Source: Gemmatimonadota bacterium (lineage in GTDB: Bacteria; Gemmatimonadota; Gemmatimonadetes; Palauibacterales; Palauibacteraceae). Taken from it: 64,000 nt of DNA. The notes beneath the pieces are model-generated. The model searched no databases. It was not told where the DNA came from and was given only the letters and a program-made list of their open reading frames with translations. Both the position numbers and the translations under genes were made by a program. This document shows positions 26,301 to 34,158 of this stretch, piece by piece; position 1 is the stretch's first letter, and each line of letters begins with the position of its first letter. The stretch is taken from contig JAJDUL010000020.1 of NCBI GenBank assembly GCA_022826685.1, positions 62,001 through 126,000 on the forward strand, written 5' to 3'.

Positions 26301-26507
26301 GGCGTCGCTGAGTACGGTCACCGTGGGAGCGGTGAGGTCGGGAAAGACGTCGACGGGCAGCGTGGCCCCTACCCAGCCCCCGCCCGCCAGGAGGAGGACC
26401 CCGCCAGCCACGGCGAGGAAGCGGTTCTCCAGCGAGGCATGGACGAGCCGGTCGAGCAGTCCGTGCAGGAGGCCCGGCCGATCTCCCGCCGGTCCGGTGG
26501 CGGTCAT
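23316..26507 (-). CDS. RND efflux transporter, CusA/CzcA (heavy-metal) type
   Basis: The predicted protein has 1063 residues, typical of RND pumps. Features: TM1 followed by 'LPVDVFPDLTAPTVTV' and 'VTFPVETAVNG', which are hallmarks of the heavy-metal efflux branch; TM4 with 'GALVDDAIIVVENVYRRL', the proton-relay aspartates; two large periplasmic loops; and a second set of six transmembrane segments ending near residue 1040. It pumps metal ions or other compounds across the envelope using proton flow. Operon order is adaptor (26518-28023), pump, lipoprotein. The double Asp in TM4 also occurs in drug exporters, so substrate class is not certain. Confidence 0.9.
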   Translation of the reverse strand: MTATGPAGDRPGLLHGLLDRLVHASLENRFLAVAGGVLLLAGGGWVGATLPVDVFPDLTAPTVTVLSDAHGLAPEEVESLVTFPVETAVNGAAGVRRVRSSSAQGISIVWVDFDWGTDILRARQIVNERLQLATAQLPDDVSAPILAPVSSIMGEILLVGMSAPAPQLMEARTAADWNVRRRLLAVPGVSQVVAIGGQVRQYQVLIRPERLLAYGVGLDQVLEAAAGSNRNASGGVYRSGGREILIRGIGRARDLEEIGLTVVAVREGVPVLIEDLAEVRIGPRVRLGTASVNAEPAVVLSIQKQPGANTLELTERIDAELNEIEAELPAGVAFERSVFRQADFISLAVENVIEALRDGALLVIAVLLLFLWNLRTTAISVLAIPLSLALAVIVLRLLGGTINTMTLGGMAIAIGALVDDAIIVVENVYRRLREDRRRPAERRRRPLSLIRDAAREIRNPILSATLIISIVFVPLFFLSGVEGRMLRPLGLAYIVSILSSLLVAVTVTPALCHMLLPGDRAIGRPRDPWLMRGLERLYGRVLDAALRRSGAVLGGAVLLLAGTLALVPSLGRGFLPEFQEGTLTISVVSLPGTSLVESDAIGARVERQLLAHPAVVSTSRRTGRAELDEHAQGANASEVDARLDLSEHDLEEVMAALRDDLAGLPGTNVTIGQPIGHRIDHMLSGTRAAIAANLFGPDLRQLRDIAGEIETVAGTVEGLVDVSVERQADIPQLQVRADRRAMARHGVTPAEMAAAVDVAFQGEEVSLIREGDRAFDLVVRYADEHRTDPEAIGGTLMTTPSGTTVPLSQLASIVPSLGPNTISRENVQRKIVVSANVAGRDVGGAAEELQARVAAEVELPPGYYVQYGGQFESGREATRRITLLSLLSIAAIFLIMFRAFGSARIAALLMVNLPLALAGGVLAVLLIGGTVNIATLVGFITLFGIAVRNGILLVSRYQDLRAAGAGLGPSIRRGSMERLSPILMTALTAGLALVPLALGIGEPGKEIQAPLAVVVLGGLVTSTTLNMVVVPALFLRFAGSGSPGSLRDGGRLTAGTHPGGKRR

Positions 26508-26517
26508 CCCGGCATCC

Positions 26518-28023
26518 TCAGTGCGGATGCCCGTGGTCCGAGATCTCCACGTCGCCGAGCGAGGCCAGCCTCACCTGGTAGGCGCCGACCGCGACGACCT
26601 GTTCCCCACTCGCGATTCCGGAGTGCACGATGGTCCACGACCCGTCCGAGGGGCCGGTCTCCACCACCCGCCGTTGGAACGCTTCACCGCCGACCTTCAC
26701 GTAGACAACGGAGAGCCCGTCTTCGTCCAGGATCGCCGGCGTCGGGACCGCCACGCCTTCCACCGGCTCGCCGAGGAGCAGATGTCCCTCGGCCAGCATC
26801 CCCACCTTGAGCACCCCGCCCGGGTTCGCCACCGCGAACCTGACCGGCAGCGCCCGGCTCTCCGGATCGATGATGCTGCCCACGGACACCACGCGGTCGG
26901 CGGCATGCGTGTGGGTCGCGCCTTCGACGGTGAACCATGCGCCGCTGACTTCGCCGGCCGCTTCGGCGTGGCGGGCCGGAACCCGCGCGACGAACCACAG
27001 CGGATCGGGCCGCACCACCGTGAACGCGTGCGTCCCGGTGGCGACGTGCTCGCCGGGGGCCACATGACGATCCGCGATCACTCCCCCGATCGGACTCCGA
27101 AGCCGGTAGACGTTCGGATCGGAAACGCCGTCCGCGTCGGCGGAGTGACTGCCCCCCACGGCCTCGAACGCTGCCCGGGCCACCTCGAGGTTGTGGTGGG
27201 CCTCCTCCAGACGGCGCTCGGCGATGGCTCCGGCGGCGAAGAGACGCTCCGCCCGAGCCGCCTCGCGCTCGGCCTCCACCACGTCCGCCAGCATGCGGGC
27301 GTACGAGTCCTGGAGGCTCGTGGGGGCGATCAGCGCCAACGTCTCTCCCTCCCGCACCACCTCGCCCGGGGCGGGCGATGGCCCCTGGACGAGCACGAGG
27401 CCCTCCACCGGCGTCGAGACGTGCGCGAGACCGCCCGCGGGAGCCGTGATCTCCCCCGTGACCGGGATCGAGTTCGGAATCCGTCGCGTCTCCGCGACCG
27501 CCACCTCGAACGGCATCGCCCACTGCTCTTCCTTCAGAAGCGCGATCAACCCCGGAAGCGGCTGCTCCACGTCGTGCGGGAGCGCATCTTCGCTCGCGAA
27601 CACCTCCAGCTGCCCCACCGGAATCGCGTGGTCCGCGCCGCGGGCCGTGAGGGTCAGGTCCGCCCGCCATGTCCCGACCTCCGTGAGGGTCGGGCTCGCG
27701 CCGTAGGTTCCCGGGCTCGCCGGGGCCTGCATGACGACCTCTTCGCGGGCGCCGCCGGGTCCCCGGAGCAACAGCACGAGGCGCCCCTCCCGCACCGGCT
27801 TCCAGTCCGCCAGCCACGTGAGGTGGATTCCCCACGGTTCGCTCGCGACCCCCCGAACGTGCGGAGGGTACTCGACGAAGAGTTCGAGCGACTCGGTCCA
27901 GTGCGTCACGACGCCGCCGCCGGCATGGGAATGGGTGGCTGCCGCCGCCTCGTCGGCGGACGGCGCATCACACCCCGCACAAGAGAACGCCGCCACAAGG
28001 GCGACCGCCCGGTTCACGCGCAT
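26518..28023 (-). CDS. RND periplasmic adaptor lipoprotein (CusB/CzcB-like)
   Basis: The predicted protein has 501 residues. Lipoprotein signal 'SCAGC'; then an acidic/His-containing linker ('THSHAGGG') and an extra Ig-like N-terminal domain of ~120 residues; then the adaptor core with a lipoyl-like strand pattern ('ITAPAGGLAHVSTPVEGLV'), a helical hairpin ('ARMLADVVEAEREAARAERL') and the second lipoyl half ('RSPIGGVIADRHVAPGEHV'). The C-terminus ends 'DHGHPH', which may bind metal. The ATG at 28023 has GGAGG five bases upstream. It is the first gene of the efflux operon and bridges the pump to an outer-membrane factor not found here. Confidence 0.87.
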   Translation of the reverse strand: MRVNRAVALVAAFSCAGCDAPSADEAAAATHSHAGGGVVTHWTESLELFVEYPPHVRGVASEPWGIHLTWLADWKPVREGRLVLLLRGPGGAREEVVMQAPASPGTYGASPTLTEVGTWRADLTLTARGADHAIPVGQLEVFASEDALPHDVEQPLPGLIALLKEEQWAMPFEVAVAETRRIPNSIPVTGEITAPAGGLAHVSTPVEGLVLVQGPSPAPGEVVREGETLALIAPTSLQDSYARMLADVVEAEREAARAERLFAAGAIAERRLEEAHHNLEVARAAFEAVGGSHSADADGVSDPNVYRLRSPIGGVIADRHVAPGEHVATGTHAFTVVRPDPLWFVARVPARHAEAAGEVSGAWFTVEGATHTHAADRVVSVGSIIDPESRALPVRFAVANPGGVLKVGMLAEGHLLLGEPVEGVAVPTPAILDEDGLSVVYVKVGGEAFQRRVVETGPSDGSWTIVHSGIASGEQVVAVGAYQVRLASLGDVEISDHGHPH

Positions 28024-28209
28024 GACACCTCCTCGACTGCGAACCTCCCCCAGCCGCTCAACGTTGCCCGACGTCCGGCTGCGGGCCAGAGCCGCCGAAA
28101 CCTCGACCCGGGAGCGGCCCGTACTGTCCGGCAGGGCGCGGACGCACTGTTCGGCAGGGGGTGGACGCGCCACCTTGAAGCGTACGCCATGCGCGGAAGA
28201 GGAAACCCG

Positions 28210-28272
28210 ATGAGAAAGATCGCCATAGTCGTCGCCGTCTTCGTCATTCGGAAGCTGCTCAAGAAGCTCTGA
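28210..28272 (+). CDS. Possible 20-residue membrane peptide
   Basis: A short frame starting at ATG 28210 encodes one hydrophobic stretch (IAIVVAVFVI) flanked by Arg/Lys residues and ending RKLLKKL. AGAGG lies about seven bases upstream. The composition is that of a small single-pass membrane or amphipathic peptide and differs from random GC-rich translation. A longer version starts at 28189. No relatives are known to me; it could be chance. Confidence 0.4.
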   Translation: MRKIAIVVAVFVIRKLLKKL

Positions 28273-28307
28273 CGACGGACGCCACACTCTGACGACGGAC
28301 GTCACAC
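28268..28307. repeat. Two tandem 20-bp repeats
   Basis: TCTGACGACGGACGCCACAC (28268-28287) is repeated with one change at 28288-28307. The first copy contains the stop codon of the short peptide frame. The repeats lie just beyond the end of the signal peptidase gene on the other strand. No function is apparent. Confidence 0.75.
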
Positions 28308-28318
28308 GCTCGATCCGC

Positions 28319-29092
28319 TCAGTCCGGCGAGGGTCCGATCCTTCCCGGCCTCATCTCCGTGAGGAACTTCACCGGCTTCAGCGCGTCCCGATCGTACGAG
28401 AAGTAGATGAAGAAGGGCCTGCCCCGCATCTTCCCGCGCTCGACGAAGCCCCAGAACCGCGAATCGAGGCTCTCGTCCCGGTTGTCCCCGAGCATGAAGT
28501 AGCGCTCCGGCGGCACCACGAGGGACCCCCAGTTGTCCCGCGTGGGTTCGTACTCGCCCCGCTCCGGATCCGGAAGCAGGTGCGGCAGCTGCCACTGCAT
28601 CCGGGCATCCCCCTCATCCCGCTGTCGCGGATTGCGGCGGACGTAAGGCTCGTCGACCGCTACGCCGTTCCGGTAGAGGCGGCCTCCCTCCATGCGGAGC
28701 GTGTCTCCGGGCAGACCCACGGTACGCTTTACGATATCCAGCCCCGGAGAATGGTCCGCCCTGAACACGATGATGTCCCCGTACTCCGGCTCGGCGTATC
28801 CCGGCAGGCGTGCATTCGTAAACGGGATCGGCGCACCGAGCGACGTCTTGTTCACGAGCAGGAAATCGCCGACGAGGAGGGTCCCCTCCATCGACCCCGA
28901 CGTGATCACGAACGTCGCCAGCAGAAACGTCCGGAAGAAGAGGAAGATGAGGAGCGCAACGAACAGCGTGCGCCCCCAGTCGCGAAACCACTCGGCGCTG
29001 AACGCGGGCGGAGATGGGGGACGTTTCCGCTTCTCTCCCGCGGCTTCGCCCGCCTCTCCTGTACCGTCCCTTCCTCTGCGACCTCGTGCCAT
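28319..29092 (-). CDS. lepB: Signal peptidase I
   Basis: The predicted protein has 257 residues. One N-terminal transmembrane segment (about 42-62) precedes the catalytic 'SGSMEGTL' (nucleophile Ser67) and 'DIVKRTVGLPGD' (general base Lys122); 'LGDNRDESLDSRFWG' is box E. The enzyme cleaves signal peptides from exported proteins at the outer face of the inner membrane, which is relevant to the many exported proteins in this window. Start ATG 29092. The N-terminus has ~35 charged residues before the membrane segment. No operon partner is obvious; the outer-membrane protein gene upstream is on the same strand but 122 bp away. Confidence 0.95.
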   Translation of the reverse strand: MARGRRGRDGTGEAGEAAGEKRKRPPSPPAFSAEWFRDWGRTLFVALLIFLFFRTFLLATFVITSGSMEGTLLVGDFLLVNKTSLGAPIPFTNARLPGYAEPEYGDIIVFRADHSPGLDIVKRTVGLPGDTLRMEGGRLYRNGVAVDEPYVRRNPRQRDEGDARMQWQLPHLLPDPERGEYEPTRDNWGSLVVPPERYFMLGDNRDESLDSRFWGFVERGKMRGRPFFIYFSYDRDALKPVKFLTEMRPGRIGPSPD

Positions 29093-29214
29093 GTATCCGA
29101 ACGCTCTTCACGGGAAATCACCGGCACATCGAGCGCCGGACGTCATCGTGCGGTTGTGCGGACGCTACGGTGCGGCGAACCCGTCCGCCATGCAAACACC
29201 CGACCCTCGCATCG

Positions 29215-31515
29215 TTACATCAGGCCGTCGGAGTATATGTGGAGGCGCCAGAGGCTGCCGCCGCGGATGGCGCGGGCGATGTCGATGCGAAACAGGCCGT
29301 CCAGGAGCGAGACGCCGACGCCCACGCTCGACCGCCAGCCCTCCGTGCCGAAGGCGTCGACGGGTCCCGTCCAGCCCGTGTCCCAGAACCCGGTGATCCG
29401 CATCGGGCTGCCCCCGACGTCGTACGTGGGATCGCCGATCCGGAAACCGCGCCCCAGTTCCAACCGGCCGAACCAGAAGCTGTCGCCTCCGGTCGACACG
29501 GGATCGAAAGCCCGCAACGTGTAGGATCCGCCGAGGTGGAAGCGACGCTGCGGAGGCGGCTCTCCGAACACTCTTCCGGCCCCGCCCTCCAGCGCCAGCG
29601 ACCAGTCGCTCACGGGGACTTGCAGCGCCGCGGAGACCGCGGCACGCCCGTAGAGATCGAAGTCGCCCGTCGCGACTTCTCCCCAAACGGACCCGCTGAG
29701 GATCGGCGTGCCCGGATCCACCGAGGAAAACGCGCGCAGGCGGCCCGAGACGCCTGCGACGTCGCCGCGCGCGGCGACGATGTTCTCCGAAAAAACCGCA
29801 TCGCCGAAGAGGTTCGGGAGCGAGGCGTCGCTCTGCTTCCGTGCGTTCTGGTGGCGCTCGGCGAAGAGGGCGCCTTCCACGCGGGTCCTCTTGCCGTGGC
29901 GGTTCGCCGAGATCTCGAAGCCGGTCTCGCGGAAGTAGAGGCCCTCGTCGTACCCCACGACGATGCTGTTGAAGGAGTTGCCGAAGGAGAGCGGACGGCC
30001 CCAGTCCCCGAGGTCCGCGAGGCGCCGGTACGCCGTGATCCCGAGACCGCCCGTCGCGGTCTGGCGCCGCCACCCGACCTCCACGCCCGGCTCCCACTCC
30101 GGGATGCCGATCCGCGGCGTGACCGCGAACTCGGACGTGACCCCCGTCGGCACGGCGAGCCGGGCGCTGACCGACAGTCCCTCGACCCGATTGTAGCGGA
30201 GCCTGCGCAGCCCCGGAGAAAGATCCAGGCGGGGACCCAGGGCCGTGGCGCCGGGGATGCGCAGCGAGGAGAGGCGATCCTTAAGGTCGTCGAGCTCCGC
30301 CGTCGCGAAGGCGTCGACGGTGGCGGAAAAGAGCGGCTCCGGAAGCTCCGGGTACGCGGGGAGCTGATCGACGGGCGGGACGATCGTCACGATGGGGTGG
30401 ACCCTGGCGGGGAGCGAATCCGTCTCCGCCGTCAACGGGTCGTCGCGGAATCCCTCGACTCGCCCCTCTTCCCCCTCTTCCCCCCGGAGTTCATCCGCGT
30501 CGATGACCTCGTCGACCCAGCGCGTCCAGCCCTCCGGCAGATCCTCTCCCGGATCGAGCGTCTGCTCGGCGTCGACGAGGTAGTCCTCGAACGTCCATTC
30601 GTAGCGCACGGGCATGCTCGCGAGATCCGCCATCGTGGCAACAGCATCGAAGGCCATGCGATTCGGTAGCCACCAGCGCAGTTCCTGGAGTCCGTAGTCG
30701 ATCGTGATGAAGTCGACCCTGGCGCGGATCGGCTTCACGAACCCGGGAACTTCGTCCGCATCCTCCGGTTCTTCGCGCTCGAAGTCGTATTCGATCGCGG
30801 GACGGTAGGCGGCGCGCGTGAGGACGCCTTCGTCGGCGTCGAACCAGAGTGAGCCCGCGATGCGGTCGAAGCGGGCCTCCCGCGGCTCGATGACCGCCTC
30901 GATCAGCGTCAGCTCGCGGTTGTCCCCCGGGAAGCGGATGCGCAGCGTGTCGCCGGAGCGATAGCGGTAGTGATAGGCTGCGGTATCGGCCAAGGGATGG
31001 AGGGCCCACTCCGAGCCCAGGGCCAGGTGTTCGCTGGCCGGATCGATGATGTCGAAATCGAGTTCGAACGCATCGTCGTCCCGCAGGTCGTCCTCGAACT
31101 CGACGCCCAGGCCGACGATCGGCACGCCGCGTCGCAGTCCCAGCCAGCGGATGATGTGTTCGCCCTCCGCCGCCCAGCGCAGTCGTGCGGCGCGTTCCTG
31201 GTGGAACATCGCGCGCTCGCGGCGCAGGGCCGCGCCGCCCAGCCCGGCGTAGATGCGCTCGCGAAAGGTCGTCTCGAAGCTCGTCAGCCCTTCGGCCCGG
31301 GCCTTGCGCTGCGCCAGGGCGCGCTCGATCAGCCCCGCGATCCCTTCGTCGGCGTAGGCGTCGACCGGAATCGGCCGCGAGGCGGAGGCGGGCGACTCCT
31401 GGAGGGCGCGCGCGTCGAATGCGGCGCCCGCGACGGCTCCCAGGCACACCGCGAGCGCAAGGGCGCACCCGGCAGCAGGCATTCGGTTCAAGAGCGCTCT
31501 CCAGTCCAGAGCCAC
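29215..31515 (-). CDS. Large exported outer-membrane beta-barrel-like protein
   Basis: The predicted protein has 766 residues. A signal peptide ('CALALAVCLGAVAGAAF') is followed by a ~350-residue soluble region that includes a carbohydrate/lipid-carrier-like beta region ('IAGSLWFDADEGVLTRAAYRP'). The C-terminal ~330 residues are alternating strands with Tyr/Trp/Phe and Gly, typical of a barrel ('SYTLRAFDPVSTGGDSFWFG' resembles the Omp85-type strand and loop). The closest impression is a DUF5686/BamA-like outer-membrane protein; a precise family is not claimed. Start GTG 31515; an in-frame ATG at 31482 before the signal peptide is an alternative. It is divergent from the methyltransferase gene. 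Confidence 0.65.
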   Translation of the reverse strand: MALDWRALLNRMPAAGCALALAVCLGAVAGAAFDARALQESPASASRPIPVDAYADEGIAGLIERALAQRKARAEGLTSFETTFRERIYAGLGGAALRRERAMFHQERAARLRWAAEGEHIIRWLGLRRGVPIVGLGVEFEDDLRDDDAFELDFDIIDPASEHLALGSEWALHPLADTAAYHYRYRSGDTLRIRFPGDNRELTLIEAVIEPREARFDRIAGSLWFDADEGVLTRAAYRPAIEYDFEREEPEDADEVPGFVKPIRARVDFITIDYGLQELRWWLPNRMAFDAVATMADLASMPVRYEWTFEDYLVDAEQTLDPGEDLPEGWTRWVDEVIDADELRGEEGEEGRVEGFRDDPLTAETDSLPARVHPIVTIVPPVDQLPAYPELPEPLFSATVDAFATAELDDLKDRLSSLRIPGATALGPRLDLSPGLRRLRYNRVEGLSVSARLAVPTGVTSEFAVTPRIGIPEWEPGVEVGWRRQTATGGLGITAYRRLADLGDWGRPLSFGNSFNSIVVGYDEGLYFRETGFEISANRHGKRTRVEGALFAERHQNARKQSDASLPNLFGDAVFSENIVAARGDVAGVSGRLRAFSSVDPGTPILSGSVWGEVATGDFDLYGRAAVSAALQVPVSDWSLALEGGAGRVFGEPPPQRRFHLGGSYTLRAFDPVSTGGDSFWFGRLELGRGFRIGDPTYDVGGSPMRITGFWDTGWTGPVDAFGTEGWRSSVGVGVSLLDGLFRIDIARAIRGGSLWRLHIYSDGLM

Positions 31516-31538
31516 GACCCATCCCGACGGGAGCCGTT

Positions 31539-31560
31539 ACGTCTATGTTTGAGCAGACGT
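31539..31560. promoter_or_regulatory. Dyad in a divergent promoter region
   Basis: ACGTCT and AGACGT form a perfect inverted repeat with a 10-base spacer between the starts of the outer-membrane protein gene (31515) and the methyltransferase gene (31611). Position and symmetry fit an operator for a dimeric regulator, but there is no other support. Confidence 0.3.
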
Positions 31561-31610
31561 TTCAACCTTCGCCCGCGTCACCGGGCCCGCGTCACCGGGG
31601 AGGAGAGCGA

Positions 31611-32270
31611 GTGGGGCTGTACGCCGAACACATCTTTCCGCGTCTCATGGAGAGCGGGCTCAAGGGCGAACTGCATCGCAGGTACCGGCGCCGGGTCCTC
31701 TCCCGCGCGCAGGGGCACGTGCTCGAAGTCGGCTTCGGCACCGGCCTCAATCTCGAATGTTACCCGATGTCGGTTCGACGCGTCACGGGGATCGACCCCG
31801 CGGCGGTACTCGAACGCCGCGTGCGCGCCCGCATCGCCCGTGCCCCCTTCCCCGTCGACCGCGTGATTCACGACGCCGCCGACCGACTCCCCTTCCCGGA
31901 TGAGCACTTCGACACGGTGACGACCACTTGGACGCTGTGTTCGATCGAGCGGCTCCGGGACGCCCTCCTCGAACTGAGGCGGGCGCTGAAGCCCTCCGGG
32001 GAACTCCTCTTCCTCGAGCACGGACGGAACGACAAAGGATGGGTTTCGCGTCTCCAGGACACGCTGAACCCGGTCCAGAACTTCGTCGCCTGCGGCTGCA
32101 ACATAAACCGGAAGATCGACGCCGAGATCGAAGGCGGCGGATTCCGGATCGTCGACCTCGACCGGTTCACGATGCCGGGAGTGCCCCGGGCGCTGGGTTC
32201 CGTCTACATTGGCGTGGCCAGACCGCGCGGCGGCGGTCGCCTCGCGGGACCGGGGCGGGCAGGGCCGTGA
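31611..32270 (+). CDS. Class I SAM-dependent methyltransferase
   Basis: The predicted protein has 219 residues. Motif I 'VLEVGFGTGLNLE' binds S-adenosylmethionine; 'VTGIDPAAVLERR' supplies the acidic ribose-binding residue; 'LPFPDEHFDTVTTTWTLCSI' and 'ELRRALKPSGELLFLEHG' follow the UbiE/Methyltransf_11 pattern. Relatives often act on small lipophilic acceptors; the substrate is unknown. The GTG at 31611 is chosen because AGGAG lies six bases upstream; an ATG at 31545 would add ~22 low-complexity residues. The final ~15 residues are Gly/Arg-rich. Confidence 0.85.
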   Translation: MGLYAEHIFPRLMESGLKGELHRRYRRRVLSRAQGHVLEVGFGTGLNLECYPMSVRRVTGIDPAAVLERRVRARIARAPFPVDRVIHDAADRLPFPDEHFDTVTTTWTLCSIERLRDALLELRRALKPSGELLFLEHGRNDKGWVSRLQDTLNPVQNFVACGCNINRKIDAEIEGGGFRIVDLDRFTMPGVPRALGSVYIGVARPRGGGRLAGPGRAGP

Positions 32271-32277
32271 GCGCGGG

Positions 32278-32637
32278 TCAGCCGTTCAGCGTCCTCGCGG
32301 CGACGACGGCGCCCGCCGAGCCCGCGACGGCCGGGCCGAGCAGGAAGAGAAGCGCCAGCCCCCAGTGGCCGGACGGAGGATCCGTCACCGTCACCCAGAG
32401 GCCGATGCCGCCCAGCAGGGCCAGACTCCAGCCCGGCGCCAGCCCCCAGAGGAGGGGACGCGCGCCGCGATGCCACAGCGAGAGGCCGAAGCCCGCGGAG
32501 AAGTACAGGAGACCCCCGAGCGCGATGAGCCCGGGACCGGGACCCACGGGCAGATCTCTGAACACGAGCGCCAGCCCCGCGAGGCCGGCGAGGAGGCAGA
32601 CGATGACCGAGACGAGGATCTTCAGGACCGCTTTCAT
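32278..32637 (-). CDS. Small integral membrane protein
   Basis: The predicted protein has 119 residues with four hydrophobic segments: about 5-26, 35-52, 64-84 and 91-113, separated by short loops with few charges ('RDLPVG', 'HRGARP'). No family is recognised. Its start codon shares the bases CATG (32635-32638) with the proposed ATG of the divergent exported protein gene. It converges with the methyltransferase gene, 7 bp apart. Confidence 0.65.
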   Translation of the reverse strand: MKAVLKILVSVIVCLLAGLAGLALVFRDLPVGPGPGLIALGGLLYFSAGFGLSLWHRGARPLLWGLAPGWSLALLGGIGLWVTVTDPPSGHWGLALLFLLGPAVAGSAGAVVAARTLNG

Positions 32638-33244
32638 GGCGTGCGAAGATGTGGCGGAATCCGCGGATTCTCAAACGTCCCCGGCGCGGGCCTTTCGCTG
32701 CCGGGCGGCCGCGGTCGCCGTCGCGCTCGCCGCCGTCGTCCACGCGATCGGCGCCACCGGGGCGATGGGTCAGAATGCGGATCCGGCGGGCCAGGCGGCG
32801 CCCGATGCGCCCACGCGGGCCATCGATCTCGAAAAGATGGCATGGATCGCCGGCCACTGGGGCGGGGACGCCTTCGGGGGACAGATCGAGGAGGGGTGGT
32901 TCGGCCCCGCGGGGCGTTCGATGTCCGGCTCCTTCCGTCTCGTCCAGGACGGTCTCGCGGTCATGTACGAACTGCTGCTCCTGGAGCAGGACGACGACGG
33001 CGAGATCTACTACCGGTTCAAGCACGTCGGGCGGGGCTGGGAACCATGGGAGGAGACGCGCCTCGAATACCGTCTCACGGCCCTCGAAGGCCGGAAGGCC
33101 ACCTTCCGGAGCACGGCGGAGGCGCCGCCGCCGAACGCGCCCTGGTGGTTCACGTACGAGAGCCCGACGAGCGCCGAGCTGATCGTGACCATCCACGGCA
33201 GCTCGGGCGGCGATCCGACGGTGCTGTCGATGAAGAGGCGATGA
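32636..33244 (+). CDS. DUF6265-like exported protein
   Basis: The predicted protein has 202 residues. A hydrophobic signal segment ('AAAVAVALAAVVHAIGATGA') ends near 'MGQ', followed by the sequence pattern of DUF6265 ('LEKMAWIAGHWGG', 'EEGWFGPAGRSMSGSFRL', 'YYRFKHVGRGWEPWEE'), a lipocalin-sized beta domain of unknown function. It is probably periplasmic. The start is uncertain: ATG 32636 overlaps the start of the divergent gene, and an in-frame GTG at 32651 is possible. The gene at 33321 follows 76 bp downstream on the same strand. Confidence 0.7.
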   Translation: MACEDVAESADSQTSPARAFRCRAAAVAVALAAVVHAIGATGAMGQNADPAGQAAPDAPTRAIDLEKMAWIAGHWGGDAFGGQIEEGWFGPAGRSMSGSFRLVQDGLAVMYELLLLEQDDDGEIYYRFKHVGRGWEPWEETRLEYRLTALEGRKATFRSTAEAPPPNAPWWFTYESPTSAELIVTIHGSSGGDPTVLSMKRR

Positions 33245-33320
33245 GACCTTATCTTCAAGGTGATGGAAGGTGGATGATGGAAAGCGTCACCGAGAGGGCC
33301 GGACTCGAGCAGGGGGCGGT

Positions 33321-34145
33321 ATGAGTGCGTTGGAGTCGGGAAGCAGAGGCGCCCGTTTGGCGGCGCTGACCCTGGTCGCCGGAGGCGTGCTGGCGGGTTC
33401 GCCGAGCACGGCTGCGGCGCAGGAGGAGACGGAGCGGCAGACGGCGGAGCTGATCGGGCAGGTGGTCAGCGCCTCGACGGGGCTTCCGATCGAAGGGGCC
33501 CGCGTGATCCTCATGGGCTCCGGATACGGGGCGATCACCGATGTCGAAGGCAACTTCCGGGTCCCGCAGACGTGGGCCGGCAGGGACTCGATCGAGGTGC
33601 GGTTCATCGGCTATGAGGCCGGCTATACGCACATCGACCTCGAGCCGGACCAGACGACGCGCGTCACGTTGACCCTTTCGAGCACTGTCATTCGCATCGC
33701 GGATCTCACCGTGGAGATCCGGCAGACCCGGCGCGCGCGGAACCTGGAGGGCTTCCTCGAACGCAGGGAAAGGGGATTCGGGACCTTCTTTACCCCGCGG
33801 GACATCATCAACCGCAATCCGCGCCTCCCCAGCGACCTCCTGCGCGGCCTGCCGAACGTCTCGGTGGGCCGAATCGAATACGGGATCGCGAAAGTCTTCC
33901 TCGGCGACGGCGCGCGGCTCAACTGTCCGCCGGCGCTCTACCTGGACGGGATGTACCAGGCGGGGATGCAGTTCGACGATCTCCCGAGGGACGATCTGGG
34001 CGCGGTCGAGGTCTACAAGCGTGAAGTCGAGACGCCCATGGAATTTATGCGCACGGGCTCGACCTGCGGCGCGATCGTCGTGTGGACGCCGAGCGGCGCG
34101 GGCTTCCTGGACTGGGCCGGGGACCTTCCCAATCCCTTCGAATAG
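33321..34145 (+). CDS. Carboxypeptidase-regulatory-like / TonB-plug-like exported protein
   Basis: The predicted protein has 274 residues. A signal peptide ('LAALTLVAGGVLAGSPSTAAAQ') precedes a CarboxypepD_reg-type beta sandwich (about residues 42-125: 'GQVVSASTGLPIEGARVIL', 'GNFRVPQTWAG'). The second half resembles a plug domain of TonB-dependent receptors: 'LYLDGMYQAG', 'DDLGAVEVYKREVETPMEF' and 'STCGAIVVWT'. No beta-barrel follows, so it is a stand-alone plug-like protein, a type common in this kind of genome. Its ligand is unknown. Start ATG 33321. Confidence 0.8.
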   Translation: MSALESGSRGARLAALTLVAGGVLAGSPSTAAAQEETERQTAELIGQVVSASTGLPIEGARVILMGSGYGAITDVEGNFRVPQTWAGRDSIEVRFIGYEAGYTHIDLEPDQTTRVTLTLSSTVIRIADLTVEIRQTRRARNLEGFLERRERGFGTFFTPRDIINRNPRLPSDLLRGLPNVSVGRIEYGIAKVFLGDGARLNCPPALYLDGMYQAGMQFDDLPRDDLGAVEVYKREVETPMEFMRTGSTCGAIVVWTPSGAGFLDWAGDLPNPFE

Positions 34146-34158
34146 CGGCCCTGGCCGC

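Noticed and set aside
22929-26810. A 1293-codon open frame on the plus strand opposite the RND pump
   Set aside because: It is an antisense shadow of the pump and adaptor genes caused by high GC content; composition is Arg/His-rich with no recognisable domain.
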